NCBI RefSeq assembly: GCF_003014695.1
Contig: NZ_PYAS01000009.1
Span: 248,001 to 312,000, forward strand
Origin: Dyadobacter jiangsuensis
GTDB taxonomy: Bacteria; Bacteroidota; Bacteroidia; Cytophagales; Spirosomataceae
Length of the DNA: 64,000 nt
Reading direction: 5' to 3'
The notes beneath the pieces are model-generated. The model was given only the letters and a program-made list of their open reading frames with translations, was not told the DNA's origin and ran no database searches. Made by a program: the position numbers and the translations under genes. Shown in pieces: positions 42,628 through 52,369 of the stretch; the stretch's first letter is position 1, and each line of letters starts with the position of its first letter.

Positions 42628-45600
42628 ATGGTAGCAACTCAAAAAGCAGATATCCGCGAAATTCTTAAAAACCGTATTCTGGTACTGGATGGCGCTATGG
42701 GTACGATGATCCAGCGGTACAAATTGCAGGATCACGACTACCGGGGAGAACGGTTCGCAGACTGGCCGCACGATGTGAAGGGGAATAACGACCTGCTTTC
42801 GCTGACACGTCCGGACATTATTAAAGAAATTCACGCCGCCTATTTCGCGGCAGGGGCAGACATTGCCGAAACCAATACATTTTCAGGAACGACCATTGCC
42901 ATGGCCGACTACGGCATGGAGGAGATCGTGTATGAACTCAACTACGAATCCGCACGACTGGCACGCGAGGTAGCCGACGAATTTACCGCTCGTGAGCCGC
43001 ACAAGCCACGTTTTGTGGCTGGTTCGATTGGTCCAACTAACCGTACAGCATCACTTTCGCCGGATGTGAACAACCCCGGTTTTCGCGCCATTAGCTTCGA
43101 CCAACTCGTGGAAGCCTATTATGAGCAGGTAAAAGGCCTGACCGACGGTGGCTGCGACGTGCTGCTCGTGGAAACGATTTTTGATACACTGAATGCAAAG
43201 GCGGCGCTTTTCGCAATTGATCAGTTCTTTGTGGATGCGAAAGCGGGTAAGGTACCCCACCTCGAATCGTGGCGGATTGAGCCGGGGCAGGCATTGCCGA
43301 TCATGATTTCGGGAACGATCACCGATGCTTCGGGACGTACGCTTTCGGGACAAACCACCGAGGCATTCCTGACTTCGGTATCGCATTTACCATTGTTGTC
43401 AGTGGGTCTGAACTGTGCATTGGGAGCGGATTTGATGCGCCCTTATGTGCAGATTATGGCCAAGGAATCGCCTTTCTACACTTCTGCGCACCCGAATGCG
43501 GGATTGCCGAACGAAATGGGGGAGTATGACCAGACGCCGGAGCAAATGGGCGAGATCATTGACGGGTTTTTGAGGGATAACCTGGTCAATATCATCGGCG
43601 GTTGCTGCGGTACTACACCCGATCACATTCGTGTGATTGCGGACATCGCAGGGAAGCACAGCCCGCGCCCGTTGCCGGCTTCGGAAACGGTGATGAAACT
43701 GTCGGGCTTGGAGCCCGTGAAAATCAATGCGCTGACCAATTTTGTGAACATCGGTGAGCGCTGTAACGTGACCGGCTCGAAGAAATTTGCCCGCCTGATC
43801 CGCGAAAGCAAATACGACGAAGCCCTGACCATCGCGCGTGAGCAGGTGGAAAGCGGCGCGCAGGTAATCGACGTGAACCTGGACGAAGGTATGATCGACG
43901 GCGTGGAGGCGATGAAGACATTTGTGAACCTGATCGCATCCGAGCCTGATATTTCCAAAGTGCCTTTGATGATCGACTCTTCCAAATGGGAGGTGATCGA
44001 ATCGGGTCTGAAATGCGTGCAGGGCAAATCCATCGTGAACTCGATTTCGCTCAAAGAGGGTGAAGAGAAATTCAAGGAATCGGCACGGACTGTATTGCGC
44101 TATGGCGCTGCTACGGTAGTAATGGCTTTTGATGAAAAAGGGCAGGCCGATAACTACGAACGCCGCATTGAAATCTGCGAACGTGCTTACCGCATTCTGG
44201 TAGACGAGGTAGGTTTCCCGGCCGAGGATATCATTTTTGACCCCAACATCCTGACCGTCGCAACGGGAATGGAGGAGCATAACAACTACGCCGTCGATTT
44301 TATCAAAAGCGTAGCGTGGATTAAGGAAAACCTTCCGCACGCGAAAGTGTCGGGTGGTGTGTCCAACGTGTCATTCAGTTTCCGGGGTAATGAGCCGGTT
44401 CGTGAGGCTATTCACACCGCATTCCTTTACCACGCGATCAAGGCGGGAATGGATATGGGTATTGTGAATGCCGGCCAGATCGGTATTTATGATGAAATTC
44501 CGAAAGATGTTTTGGAACTGGTGGAAGATGTATTGCTTAACCGTCGCGCGGATGCTACCGAACGTTTGGTAAGTTATGCAGAAACCGTAAAAGATAAAGG
44601 TAAAACGCAAACCGGTCCGGACCTTTCGTGGAGACAGCTTCCCGTGAAGGAACGCATGGCCCACGCATTGGTGAAAGGTATTGCTGATTATGTAGATGAA
44701 GATACGGAGGAATGCCGCTTGCTGTTCGACCGCCCGCTGGAAGTGATCGAGGGCCCTTTGATGGATGGTATGAGCATCGTCGGCGACTTGTTTGGTGAAG
44801 GTAAAATGTTCCTTCCTCAAGTGGTGAAATCGGCGCGTGTGATGAAGAAAGCCGTCGCCTACTTGCAACCATTTATTGAAGCTGAAAAACAGGAGGGCGG
44901 TTCTTCGGCTGGCAAAATCCTGCTGGCGACTGTAAAAGGTGACGTGCATGACATCGGCAAGAACATCGTGGGGGTGGTGCTCGGATGTAACAACTACGAG
45001 ATCATCGACCTCGGCGTAATGGTGCCGACCGATAAGATCCTTGCCGCGGCGCAGGAGCATAATGTGGATATTATCGGTCTTTCGGGACTTATCACGCCGT
45101 CGCTGGACGAAATGGTAGGTGTTGCCAAAGAAATGGAGCGCCGAAGCATGAAAATGCCGTTGCTGATTGGTGGTGCGACAACTTCCCGCATTCACACGGC
45201 TGTGAAAATCGATCCGAACTACTCCGGGCCAGTTATTCACGTGCTCGATGCGTCGCGTTCGGTACCGGTTGCCGGCAAGCTGATCCAGAGCGAGCAAAGC
45301 CAGGCGGAAGTGTTGGCAGATATCAAGGCAGAATATGCCAAGCTGCGCGACGATCACTCCAAACGCGGCGGTGAAAAAGCGCATGTCGCTATTGGTAATG
45401 CGAGAGACAACAAAGCGAAAATCGACTGGACTGGCTTCCAGGCCGTGAAGCCGCAGTTCCTGGGCACGCGTGTGTACGATGATTATGATCTGGCCGACAT
45501 TTCTAAATATATCGACTGGACGCCGTTCTTCCAGACCTGGCAGCTGCACGGGAAATACCCGAAAATTTTTGATGATGCGGTTGTAGGTAAGGAAGCCATG

Positions 45601-46452
45601 AAGCTGTACGAAGACGCTGCGGTGCTGTTGGGTGAAATCATTCGTGACAAAACCCTAAAAGCGCGTGCGGTAGTAGGTTTCTGGCCGGCCAACTCGATCC
45701 AGGACGATATCGTGCTGCACCATTTTAGTGAAGAGACGAAAGAAGTGCCTTGCGAACGCCACGGCTCGCACCAGCATATTGAATACAAAATCAGTCAGCA
45801 AGGTGTAGAAAACCTGAATGCGGGTGAGCTGGTAGCGGATACGGCAGCTGTATTGCACCATTTGCGCCAGCAAAGTCAGAAAGCGGCTAACCTGCCTAAC
45901 TATTGCTTGTCGGATTTCGTGGCTCCGCTGGAATCGGGTCATACGGATTACATAGGCGGTTTCGCGGTAACTGCTGGCGTGGGCATAGAGGCATTGTTAG
46001 AGAAATATGAAAAGGATCATGACGATTACAACAGTATCATGATCAAGGCGCTGGCCGACCGCCTGGTGGAAGCCCTGGCAGAATTGATGCACGAAAAAGT
46101 GCGCAAGGAATTGTGGGGATATGCCAAAACGGAAAGCTTCACCAACGAGCAGCTGATCAAAGAAGATTATAGTGGCATTCGTCCGGCTCCGGGTTACCCC
46201 GCCTGTCCGGATCACACCGAAAAACGCCATTTGTTCGATTTGCTGGGTGCGGAAGAGCTCGGTATTACGCTTACGGAGAGCTTCGCCATGTACCCTGCTA
46301 GCAGTGTCAGCGGCTGGTATTTCTCGCATCCGGAGAGCCGTTACTTCCCGGTTGGCAAGATTCACAAGGATCAGGTCGAAGATTATGCGAGGCGCAAAAA
46401 CATGCCGGTAGAGGAAATCGAGAAATGGCTTTCGCCGGTGCTTGCATATTAA
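42628..46452 (+). CDS. metH: Cobalamin-dependent methionine synthase
   Basis: A 1274-aa four-module enzyme, E. coli-like in order and slightly longer (E. coli 1227). Homocysteine-binding barrel about 1-330 (ILVLDGAMGTMIQRY; zinc Cys in IIGGCCGTTPDH), pterin-binding about 340-620 (INIGERCN-type FVNIGERCNVTGS, EVIESGLKCVQGKSIVNS), cap and B12 domain about 650-890 with the DxHxxG motif DVHDIGKNIVGVVLG near 771, and the AdoMet-activation domain about 930-1270 (AEALAELMHEKVR, RPAPGYPACPDHTEK). No module is missing. It should take over from the riboswitch-controlled metE when B12 is available. Confidence 0.97.
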   Translation: MVATQKADIREILKNRILVLDGAMGTMIQRYKLQDHDYRGERFADWPHDVKGNNDLLSLTRPDIIKEIHAAYFAAGADIAETNTFSGTTIAMADYGMEEIVYELNYESARLAREVADEFTAREPHKPRFVAGSIGPTNRTASLSPDVNNPGFRAISFDQLVEAYYEQVKGLTDGGCDVLLVETIFDTLNAKAALFAIDQFFVDAKAGKVPHLESWRIEPGQALPIMISGTITDASGRTLSGQTTEAFLTSVSHLPLLSVGLNCALGADLMRPYVQIMAKESPFYTSAHPNAGLPNEMGEYDQTPEQMGEIIDGFLRDNLVNIIGGCCGTTPDHIRVIADIAGKHSPRPLPASETVMKLSGLEPVKINALTNFVNIGERCNVTGSKKFARLIRESKYDEALTIAREQVESGAQVIDVNLDEGMIDGVEAMKTFVNLIASEPDISKVPLMIDSSKWEVIESGLKCVQGKSIVNSISLKEGEEKFKESARTVLRYGAATVVMAFDEKGQADNYERRIEICERAYRILVDEVGFPAEDIIFDPNILTVATGMEEHNNYAVDFIKSVAWIKENLPHAKVSGGVSNVSFSFRGNEPVREAIHTAFLYHAIKAGMDMGIVNAGQIGIYDEIPKDVLELVEDVLLNRRADATERLVSYAETVKDKGKTQTGPDLSWRQLPVKERMAHALVKGIADYVDEDTEECRLLFDRPLEVIEGPLMDGMSIVGDLFGEGKMFLPQVVKSARVMKKAVAYLQPFIEAEKQEGGSSAGKILLATVKGDVHDIGKNIVGVVLGCNNYEIIDLGVMVPTDKILAAAQEHNVDIIGLSGLITPSLDEMVGVAKEMERRSMKMPLLIGGATTSRIHTAVKIDPNYSGPVIHVLDASRSVPVAGKLIQSEQSQAEVLADIKAEYAKLRDDHSKRGGEKAHVAIGNARDNKAKIDWTGFQAVKPQFLGTRVYDDYDLADISKYIDWTPFFQTWQLHGKYPKIFDDAVVGKEAMKLYEDAAVLLGEIIRDKTLKARAVVGFWPANSIQDDIVLHHFSEETKEVPCERHGSHQHIEYKISQQGVENLNAGELVADTAAVLHHLRQQSQKAANLPNYCLSDFVAPLESGHTDYIGGFAVTAGVGIEALLEKYEKDHDDYNSIMIKALADRLVEALAELMHEKVRKELWGYAKTESFTNEQLIKEDYSGIRPAPGYPACPDHTEKRHLFDLLGAEELGITLTESFAMYPASSVSGWYFSHPESRYFPVGKIHKDQVEDYARRKNMPVEEIEKWLSPVLAY

Positions 46453-46472
46453 GATAGTATTATTTAAAAAGT

Positions 46473-46513
46473 GCAAAAAGAGAATAGTTCGTTACTATTC
46501 TCTTTTTTTGTGC
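46473..46513 (+). terminator. metH terminator
   Basis: Arms GCAAAAAGAGAATAG and CTATTCTCTTTTTTTGTGC around a TTCGTTA loop, 20 bp after the metH stop, with a T7 tract. Confidence 0.9.
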
Positions 46514-46651
46514 CCAAAACATACTAATTTTTACAAAAGGGCGTAATTAGGTGGTATGCCGTGTCGTAATCAGGTATTTATACGCTATTTTTTTGTAGAG
46601 AACCGCCTGATATTTGCATGACTTAAGTGAGAACTTAATAGTTTATTAGCC

Positions 46652-47203
46652 ATGAAAAGAAATATCTCTGTTTTTATCCTCCTGATCCTGCTGGCATCGT
46701 CCTTTAAATACAGGAGCATGACAAGGGAAAACACGCTGCCAGTCATTACCGCAGGTTATGACAGCAAACAACAATCACCCAAGGCCATTGCAGTGTCCTC
46801 TCTGGACGCTGCGGTTGCCGACCTTCACAAGGCCAATCTCGAAATGGCGAAAGGTAATCCGGCATTCTTGAAATCGTTATGGTCGCATCAGGACGATGTT
46901 ACTTTGTTCGGCGGTGCTGAAAACCTGGATTCAAAAGGCTGGAAGGCGGTAGAAGCAAGTTTGAACAACACCGGATCGGTCCCTGCGAAAGATGTAACGT
47001 ACACTTACGAAGAAGTCGCCAGCCAGGAAGGTAGCACACAAGGTTACCTGATTCAGAAAGAGCATTATCGCTTCGCCGACGGTCGCAAAGCAGATTTGCA
47101 CGTTACAGTCCTGTTCCGGAAAGAAAACAACGTCTGGAAAATCGCTCATCGCCAGGCCGACTCCTTCCCAACTGACGTAAAATCAGACAAAACTTCTAAA
47201 TAA
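46652..47203 (+). CDS. Secreted SnoaL/DUF4440-like (NTF2-fold) protein
   Basis: A 183-aa protein with an N-terminal hydrophobic signal (RNISVFILLILLASSF). From about residue 50 it has the SnoaL-like NTF2 pattern: AAVADLHKANLEMAKGNPAF, LWSHQDDVTLFGGAE, a middle VTYTYEEVASQEG and the closing LHVTVLFRKENNVWKIAHRQ. Such proteins are often annotated DUF4440 or as ketosteroid-isomerase-like. No catalytic role can be assigned. Confidence 0.78.
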   Translation: MKRNISVFILLILLASSFKYRSMTRENTLPVITAGYDSKQQSPKAIAVSSLDAAVADLHKANLEMAKGNPAFLKSLWSHQDDVTLFGGAENLDSKGWKAVEASLNNTGSVPAKDVTYTYEEVASQEGSTQGYLIQKEHYRFADGRKADLHVTVLFRKENNVWKIAHRQADSFPTDVKSDKTSK

Positions 47204-47298
47204 TTGCCTCTCTTCCTGATATTTTAGGTTAGTTGCCGCCATGCGACTAATTTGTTGTTATTTTGCACCTTTGGTTAAAAAGTGACAACAAACTACGC

Positions 47299-48537
47299 AT
47301 GGAGAGATTTACAGGATTGCTGGGTATCATATTGATCCTGGGCATTGCATTTGCGATGTCGAACAACAGAAAGGCCATTAATTACCGCACGGTCGCCGTT
47401 GGCCTGGGCCTGCAATTCGGGCTCGCAGTCTTTATCCTCCGAACCGACATTGGTCAGCGAGTCTTTCAATGGCTGGGGGAAAAGGTTCAAAAGCTGCTCT
47501 CCTTCTCCGATAAAGGTGCCGATTTCGTTTTCGGTACGCTGGTGCGGCCTGAATTAATGCAACGCGCGTTCGGGCCGGGCAACGATTTCGTTTTCTTCTT
47601 CAAGGTTATTCCAACGATCATTTTTGTGGCGGTGCTGGTGAATATGCTCTACCATTTGGGCATTATGCAGCGCGTCGTGTCAGTTATCGCGCGGGCTGTG
47701 TACTGGCTCATGGGCGTGAGCGGCGCGGAAGCGCTCTCCAATGTGGCGAGCACGTTTGTAGGGCAGGTTGAAGCGCAGATTATGATCAAGCCATATCTGA
47801 AAAACATGACCAATTCCGAGCTCATGGCCTCCATGACCGGAAGTTTTGCCTGTATTGCAGGTGGCGTAATGGCTGTGTACATTTCTTTGGGCGTACCGGC
47901 GCCGTACCTGATCGCGGCGAGTTTGATGGCCGCACCAGGGGCATTGGTTATTTCTAAAATTGTGTTTCCTGAAACCGATAAATCGGATACGAAGGGAATG
48001 GTGAAGCTGGAAATTCAGAAAACGCACGCCAACCTGCTGGATGCGATCGCCGCGGGAGCGGGAGAAGGTCTCAAAGTAGGCTTCAATGTGATTGCCATGC
48101 TGATCGGCTTTATTGCGCTCGTTGCATTGCTCGACTATTTGCTGGGTTACATCGGTGGTATTTTCTCATTTCCACAGTTGAGCTTCAACTTTATCCTGGG
48201 TAAGGTATTCTCCATTTTTGCATGGGCCATGGGTGTCCCGGCTAAGGATATCGAAGCTGCGGGCTCATTGATGGGTACCAAAATGGTAATCAATGAATTT
48301 GTGGCTTACCTGGATATGGTAAAATTGAGAGACACGCTCGACCATAAAACCATTGTGATTACCAGCTTCGCGTTGTGTGGTTTTGCCAATTTCAGCTCCA
48401 TCGCCATTCAAGTGGGTGGTATCGGCGAGCTAGCCCCTTCACGACGGGCCGACTTGGCGCGACTTGGGTTCAAGGCATTAATCTCCGGTACGCTGGCGTC
48501 TTATATGTCGGCTACACTTGCAGGTTTGCTTTTGTAA
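47299..48537 (+). CDS. CNT-family concentrative nucleoside transporter (NupC-like)
   Basis: A 412-aa inner-membrane cation/nucleoside symporter. ATG at 47299 (MERFTGLLGIILILGIAFAM) is preferred to an upstream in-frame ATG. Several family motifs: NDFVFFFKVIPTIIFVAVLV, GVSGAEALSNVASTFVGQVE (substrate site), MTGSFACIAGGVMAVYISLG, and the C-terminal TSFALCGFANFSSIAIQVGG plus GTKMVINEFVAYLD. Length matches NupC (about 400). Terminator follows at 48570. Confidence 0.93.
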   Translation: MERFTGLLGIILILGIAFAMSNNRKAINYRTVAVGLGLQFGLAVFILRTDIGQRVFQWLGEKVQKLLSFSDKGADFVFGTLVRPELMQRAFGPGNDFVFFFKVIPTIIFVAVLVNMLYHLGIMQRVVSVIARAVYWLMGVSGAEALSNVASTFVGQVEAQIMIKPYLKNMTNSELMASMTGSFACIAGGVMAVYISLGVPAPYLIAASLMAAPGALVISKIVFPETDKSDTKGMVKLEIQKTHANLLDAIAAGAGEGLKVGFNVIAMLIGFIALVALLDYLLGYIGGIFSFPQLSFNFILGKVFSIFAWAMGVPAKDIEAAGSLMGTKMVINEFVAYLDMVKLRDTLDHKTIVITSFALCGFANFSSIAIQVGGIGELAPSRRADLARLGFKALISGTLASYMSATLAGLLL

Positions 48538-48569
48538 AAGCGGAAGTGAAATATTATTCGAAAAGACAT

Positions 48570-48600
48570 GAAAAGAGCACATTGGTTGCTCTTTTCCTGT
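48570..48600 (+). terminator. Terminator of the CNT gene
   Basis: GAAAAGAGCA and TGCTCTTTTC form a perfect 10-bp stem around CATTGGT, followed by CTGTTTTAGG. The T-tract is short. Confidence 0.75.
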
Positions 48601-48700
48601 TTTAGGAGGTTGCCCGAACAATAGGTACAGCCCGGTTTGGCATAAAAGTTTTTACCTGCAGGCTATCAGCATCTGAAAAACCTTATCAACACATTATACA

Positions 48701-49624
48701 ATGAAACACATTAAACTCTTCTGGTCTTTACTCCAAGATAGCTTCACTGAATTTTTGAACGATAACGGTATGAAGCTGAGTGCCGCGCTTTCGTATTACA
48801 CCATATTTTCCCTGGCGCCTATGTTGCTCGTAATTATTTCGGTGTTCAGTATTTTTTTTGGAAGGGACGCGATCCAAGGCGAGTTATTCGGGCAAATCAG
48901 CGGGCTGGTAGGCGCTTCCGCCGCTTCTCAGTTACAGGAAATCCTGAAAAATGCCGAGCTGTCGAACAAGTCCGGAATGGCGGCGGCGATAGGCATCGGT
49001 ACATTGCTGGTCGGTGCTACGGGGGTGTTCGCGGAAATGCAGGATTCCATCAATTTTATATGGGCTATCAAAGCCAAACCGAAAAAGGGCTGGTTACAAT
49101 ACCTGAAAAACAGGCTGATTTCTTTTTCCCTGATCCTCACGCTGGGCTTTTTGCTGGTAGTTTCGTTGGGTGCGAGCGCTGTGGTGGATGTGTTGAGCTC
49201 GCGATTGGAATCACTGTTTTCCGAGGCGTCGGTCGTCGTTTTTTATATTGTAAACCTCGCATTGGTGCTTTCAATTATTACCGCATTGTTTACGGTAATA
49301 TTCAAAGTATTGCCCGATGGGGATCTACGGTGGAAAGAATGCCTCGTCGGTGCCGCATTTACGGCGATTTTATTCCTGATCGGGAAATTTATCATTAGTT
49401 TCTACCTCGGACAATCCGACCTCGGCGCGGCCTACGGTACGTCCGCATCGATCGTAATTCTACTGACCTGGATTTACTACTCGTCGATTATCCTCTATTT
49501 CGGAGCTGAGTTTACGAAAGTCTACGCGCGCCTCGATGGCGTAGCGATCGCGCCTAACAAACATGCCGTGTTGATCGTTCGGCAGGAATTGGACCGGAAA
49601 ACGGGCGTCAAAATCACAGACTAA
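48701..49624 (+). CDS. YihY/BrkB-family inner-membrane protein
   Basis: A 307-aa six-helix membrane protein. Family motifs: ALSYYTIFSLAPMLLVIISV (about residues 30-49), IGIGTLLVGATGVFAEMQDS, SASIVILLTWIYYSSIILYF and GAEFTKVYARLDG near the C-terminus. It was once miscalled RNase BN; its physiological role remains uncertain. Stand-alone gene. Confidence 0.9.
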   Translation: MKHIKLFWSLLQDSFTEFLNDNGMKLSAALSYYTIFSLAPMLLVIISVFSIFFGRDAIQGELFGQISGLVGASAASQLQEILKNAELSNKSGMAAAIGIGTLLVGATGVFAEMQDSINFIWAIKAKPKKGWLQYLKNRLISFSLILTLGFLLVVSLGASAVVDVLSSRLESLFSEASVVVFYIVNLALVLSIITALFTVIFKVLPDGDLRWKECLVGAAFTAILFLIGKFIISFYLGQSDLGAAYGTSASIVILLTWIYYSSIILYFGAEFTKVYARLDGVAIAPNKHAVLIVRQELDRKTGVKITD

Positions 49625-49625
49625 A

Positions 49626-49654
49626 AAAGGCCCGCATGCAATGCTGTGCGGGCC
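49626..49654. terminator. Terminator between yihY-like and sppA genes
   Basis: GGCCCGCA (49629-49636) pairs with TGCGGGCC (49647-49654). On the minus strand a T6 run follows the stem, so it terminates sppA best. On the plus strand CTCTTACTTT follows. Confidence 0.85.
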
Positions 49655-49680
49655 TCTTACTTTAACATGCTAACCGGTAT

Positions 49681-51447
49681 CTAGCGAATAACCAGCTCGA
49701 AAGGCATGCGAGTTTGCATACCACCCATATTCATCAGTTTTTGATACATTTTGACATAGGGAGCGAGGTCGCCCAATGCCTTGTTGGTGGCCTTTTCCTC
49801 ATTACTTCCCAGGAATTTGTCGATCATTTCGTCTAACGGACGTTTTTTCTCGGGATAATAGCGCACACGATAGTCGCCTTCATTGAGTTTGGCAGCTTTT
49901 GCGGCAATTTTGATCGCATCATCCACCCCGCCCAACACGTCCACAAGTCCATTTTGCTTGGCCTCTACGCCCGACCATACCCGGCCCTGTGCGAGACTTT
50001 TCAGCTTTTCAACCGGCATTTTACGGCCTTCGGCAGCTTTGCGTGTAAATGTTTCGTAGCCTTCGTTGACGCTTTTCTGGATCATCGACTTTTCGAACTC
50101 GGTCATTTCGCGGGTAGCGGTAGGCCAGTCGGCGTGCGGGCTGGTGCCGACGCCATCGAAGGTAATACCCAGTTTGTTGTTCATGAAGTCGGTTACATTG
50201 AAGATCAACCCGAAAATACCGATAGAACCGGTAATTGTATTAGGCTGGGCCACAATGGTATCGCAACCCATCGCCATATAGTACCCGCCCGAAGCAGCTA
50301 CGTCGGACATCGATGCAATCACCGGTTTCTTTTTAGCCGTAATCTGAATCTCGTGCCACATCACATCCGAGGCCAATGCACTGCCGCCGGGCGAGTTAAT
50401 GCGGATCACAACCGCTTTGATTTTGTCGTTTTCACGGATCTCTTTCAATTCTTTAACAAACTTGTCGGAGCCGATATTCTCGTCGCCACCGTCGCCGCTG
50501 GTGATTTCACCCTCTGCCACAAGTACGCCGATGCGCTTGTTGAAATCGCCTTTTTCAGCTGTGCTGGCCCCGTCGAGGTACTTACTTACGCCTAGGTAGG
50601 AAATCGACTTATCCGCATCCACTTTCAATTCCTTTTTCAATGCGGTTTCCAGTTCATCCTGATAACCCAGGTGGGTAACAAATTTGTATTTCAATGCGGA
50701 TTTTGGGTTTTCAACGGCCAGTGAATCAGCGAGATTTTTGAGCTGATCTACCGGAACATCACGGGAAGCAGAGATGTTTTTCAGGAAGTTGTTATTGATC
50801 GCGCCGATCAGTTCAATGGACTGTTTTTTGCTGGCCTCGCTCATGTCCTGGCGCGAGAACATTTCAATTGCACTCTTGAATTCGCCTACCCTGAATACCA
50901 ATGGCTTGATTTCGAGTTTATCAAATGTGCCTTTGAAGAAGCTGTATTCCGCCGAGAGTCCGTTCCACTCGATGCCACCCGCGGGATTGAGGTAGATCTT
51001 GTCGGCCACGGAGGCGATGTAGTAGCCTTTTTCGGAGTAGCTTTCGCCGTAGGTGACGACGAATTTCTTCGATTTTTTGAATTCCAAAAGCTGGTTCCGG
51101 ATTTCTTCCAACGTTGCCCAGCCTGCTTCCGGGCCTTCTGTTTTCAGGTAAATGCCTTTGATCTTATCGTCTTTCTGAGCGCTTTTCAACGCGTCGAGAA
51201 TGTCCTTCAATCCTACCACTGTTTCTTCACCGGTGAAAGGCAACCCAAATTCCGACAGCGGATTATCGACACCCACTTCGCTGATAGGCTGATTAAGGTC
51301 TAGTTTGAGCACGGATTTGTCAGAAATCGTCACTTTTTCATCCGAAGAAAACATCGCACCGATGCCACCCAGGATAAAAAGGGAGAGGACCATGAAGAGG
51401 ATAAGGCCTACGATTGTCGCGAGGACATATTTAAAGAATTGTAACAT
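49681..51447 (-). CDS. sppA: Signal peptide peptidase SppA (67K type)
   Basis: A 588-aa inner-membrane serine protease that degrades cleaved signal peptides. N-terminal membrane helix (YVLATIVGLILFMVLSLFIL). Two tandem S49 domains: the N-terminal one carries the catalytic Lys (VFRVGEFKSAIEMFSRQDM), the C-terminal one the Ser (VAASGGYYMAMGCDTIVAQP, then TITGSIGIFG). Length matches the long E. coli-type enzyme (618). It is a single gene on the minus strand. Confidence 0.95.
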   Translation of the reverse strand: MLQFFKYVLATIVGLILFMVLSLFILGGIGAMFSSDEKVTISDKSVLKLDLNQPISEVGVDNPLSEFGLPFTGEETVVGLKDILDALKSAQKDDKIKGIYLKTEGPEAGWATLEEIRNQLLEFKKSKKFVVTYGESYSEKGYYIASVADKIYLNPAGGIEWNGLSAEYSFFKGTFDKLEIKPLVFRVGEFKSAIEMFSRQDMSEASKKQSIELIGAINNNFLKNISASRDVPVDQLKNLADSLAVENPKSALKYKFVTHLGYQDELETALKKELKVDADKSISYLGVSKYLDGASTAEKGDFNKRIGVLVAEGEITSGDGGDENIGSDKFVKELKEIRENDKIKAVVIRINSPGGSALASDVMWHEIQITAKKKPVIASMSDVAASGGYYMAMGCDTIVAQPNTITGSIGIFGLIFNVTDFMNNKLGITFDGVGTSPHADWPTATREMTEFEKSMIQKSVNEGYETFTRKAAEGRKMPVEKLKSLAQGRVWSGVEAKQNGLVDVLGGVDDAIKIAAKAAKLNEGDYRVRYYPEKKRPLDEMIDKFLGSNEEKATNKALGDLAPYVKMYQKLMNMGGMQTRMPFELVIR

Positions 51448-51647
51448 AATCTATTGCAAATGGATTTCTTCTCTATAAGTTGATCAAGGAACAAAATTAC
51501 GTATTAATTGTCGCGGTTTGTGGAGGAAATAATGTCAAAAGGTAGTTTATCGGTATTAAGTGGTTGAAAATAACCGTTCCAATTTTTCGGGCTGAACCGG
51601 CAGTTTTAGAAAAGCAGATTATTTACTTTTGGAGAAAAAACCAGCAC

Positions 51648-52157
51648 ATGAAAAAGACCCTCATTTTAGTCCGGCACGCAACCGCAGAAGACCAGAGTTT
51701 CAGAATCAAGGACTTTGACAGAAATCTGAACAGTAAGGGCTTGTCGGAGTCGCTTGCAATGGGGAAATGGCTGGTGCAGGAGGGCGTAAAACCCGATGTC
51801 TTCGTGTCGAGCCCGGCCTCACGGGCATTCAAGACGGCCGAGATTATTGCAGGGCAATTTAAAGTGTCGGTCGATGAGATTCAGAAACAGGAGGGGATTT
51901 ATGACGGCGGCCCCAGGGCGTACCTGCAAGCCGTGACCGGCGCTTCGGAACAGTATTCGACGCTGATGTTGTTCGGCCATAATCCCGACATTACCTATTT
52001 CGCGGAATACCTGTCGGGCGCAAGCATCGGTTCCATGAAAAAAGGAAGCGCAGCATTTATTGAATTTAAGGATCAGAAATGGGAAGAAATATCTGCCAAA
52101 ACGGGTGATCTGGTGCGTTACAAGACGCCTAAGCAGGTGAGAGAAGAAGAGGATTAA
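51648..52157 (+). CDS. SixA-like histidine phosphatase
   Basis: A 169-aa histidine-phosphatase-superfamily protein. The phosphoryl-accepting RHG-type motif is VRHATAED (His about 10), the second His is in LFGHNPDITYF, and the Arg in VSSPASRAFKTAEII completes the core. SixA removes phosphate from histidine in HPt-type proteins in E. coli. ATG at 51648 is used because the frame before it is not family-like. It is 1 bp away from the next small gene, implying one transcript. Confidence 0.88.
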   Translation: MKKTLILVRHATAEDQSFRIKDFDRNLNSKGLSESLAMGKWLVQEGVKPDVFVSSPASRAFKTAEIIAGQFKVSVDEIQKQEGIYDGGPRAYLQAVTGASEQYSTLMLFGHNPDITYFAEYLSGASIGSMKKGSAAFIEFKDQKWEEISAKTGDLVRYKTPKQVREEED

Positions 52158-52158
52158 A

Positions 52159-52365
52159 ATGGAACAGCCAAATCGTAACAGGAAAATATTCATTTTCGTT
52201 TTTATCGCATTCGTAGCGTTGTTTGCCTACATTTCATACGATATGTCGAGCCGTACAACAGCGCCATGGAACAAACCCAAACAATTGAAACGGGCACTAC
52301 CCGGTGCTACGCCCGACTCCGACTCCCTGAAACTGGATTCGCTTTTGAAAGAAGTGGAAGAATAG
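52159..52365 (+). CDS. Small single-pass membrane protein, unknown function
   Basis: A 68-aa protein: basic N-terminus (MEQPNRNRK), one membrane helix (IFIFVFIAFVALFAYISYDM), and an acidic/polar C-terminus (TPDSDSLKLDSLLKEVEE) predicted outside the cytosol. It follows sixA by 1 bp and converges with xerD, 4 bp away. No family recognised. Confidence 0.65.
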   Translation: MEQPNRNRKIFIFVFIAFVALFAYISYDMSSRTTAPWNKPKQLKRALPGATPDSDSLKLDSLLKEVEE

Positions 52366-52369
52366 CCGC

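Noticed and set aside
44371..45549. 392-codon minus-strand frame inside metH
   Set aside because: Antisense shadow of the B12 and activation domains of MetH, which are clearly coding on the plus strand.
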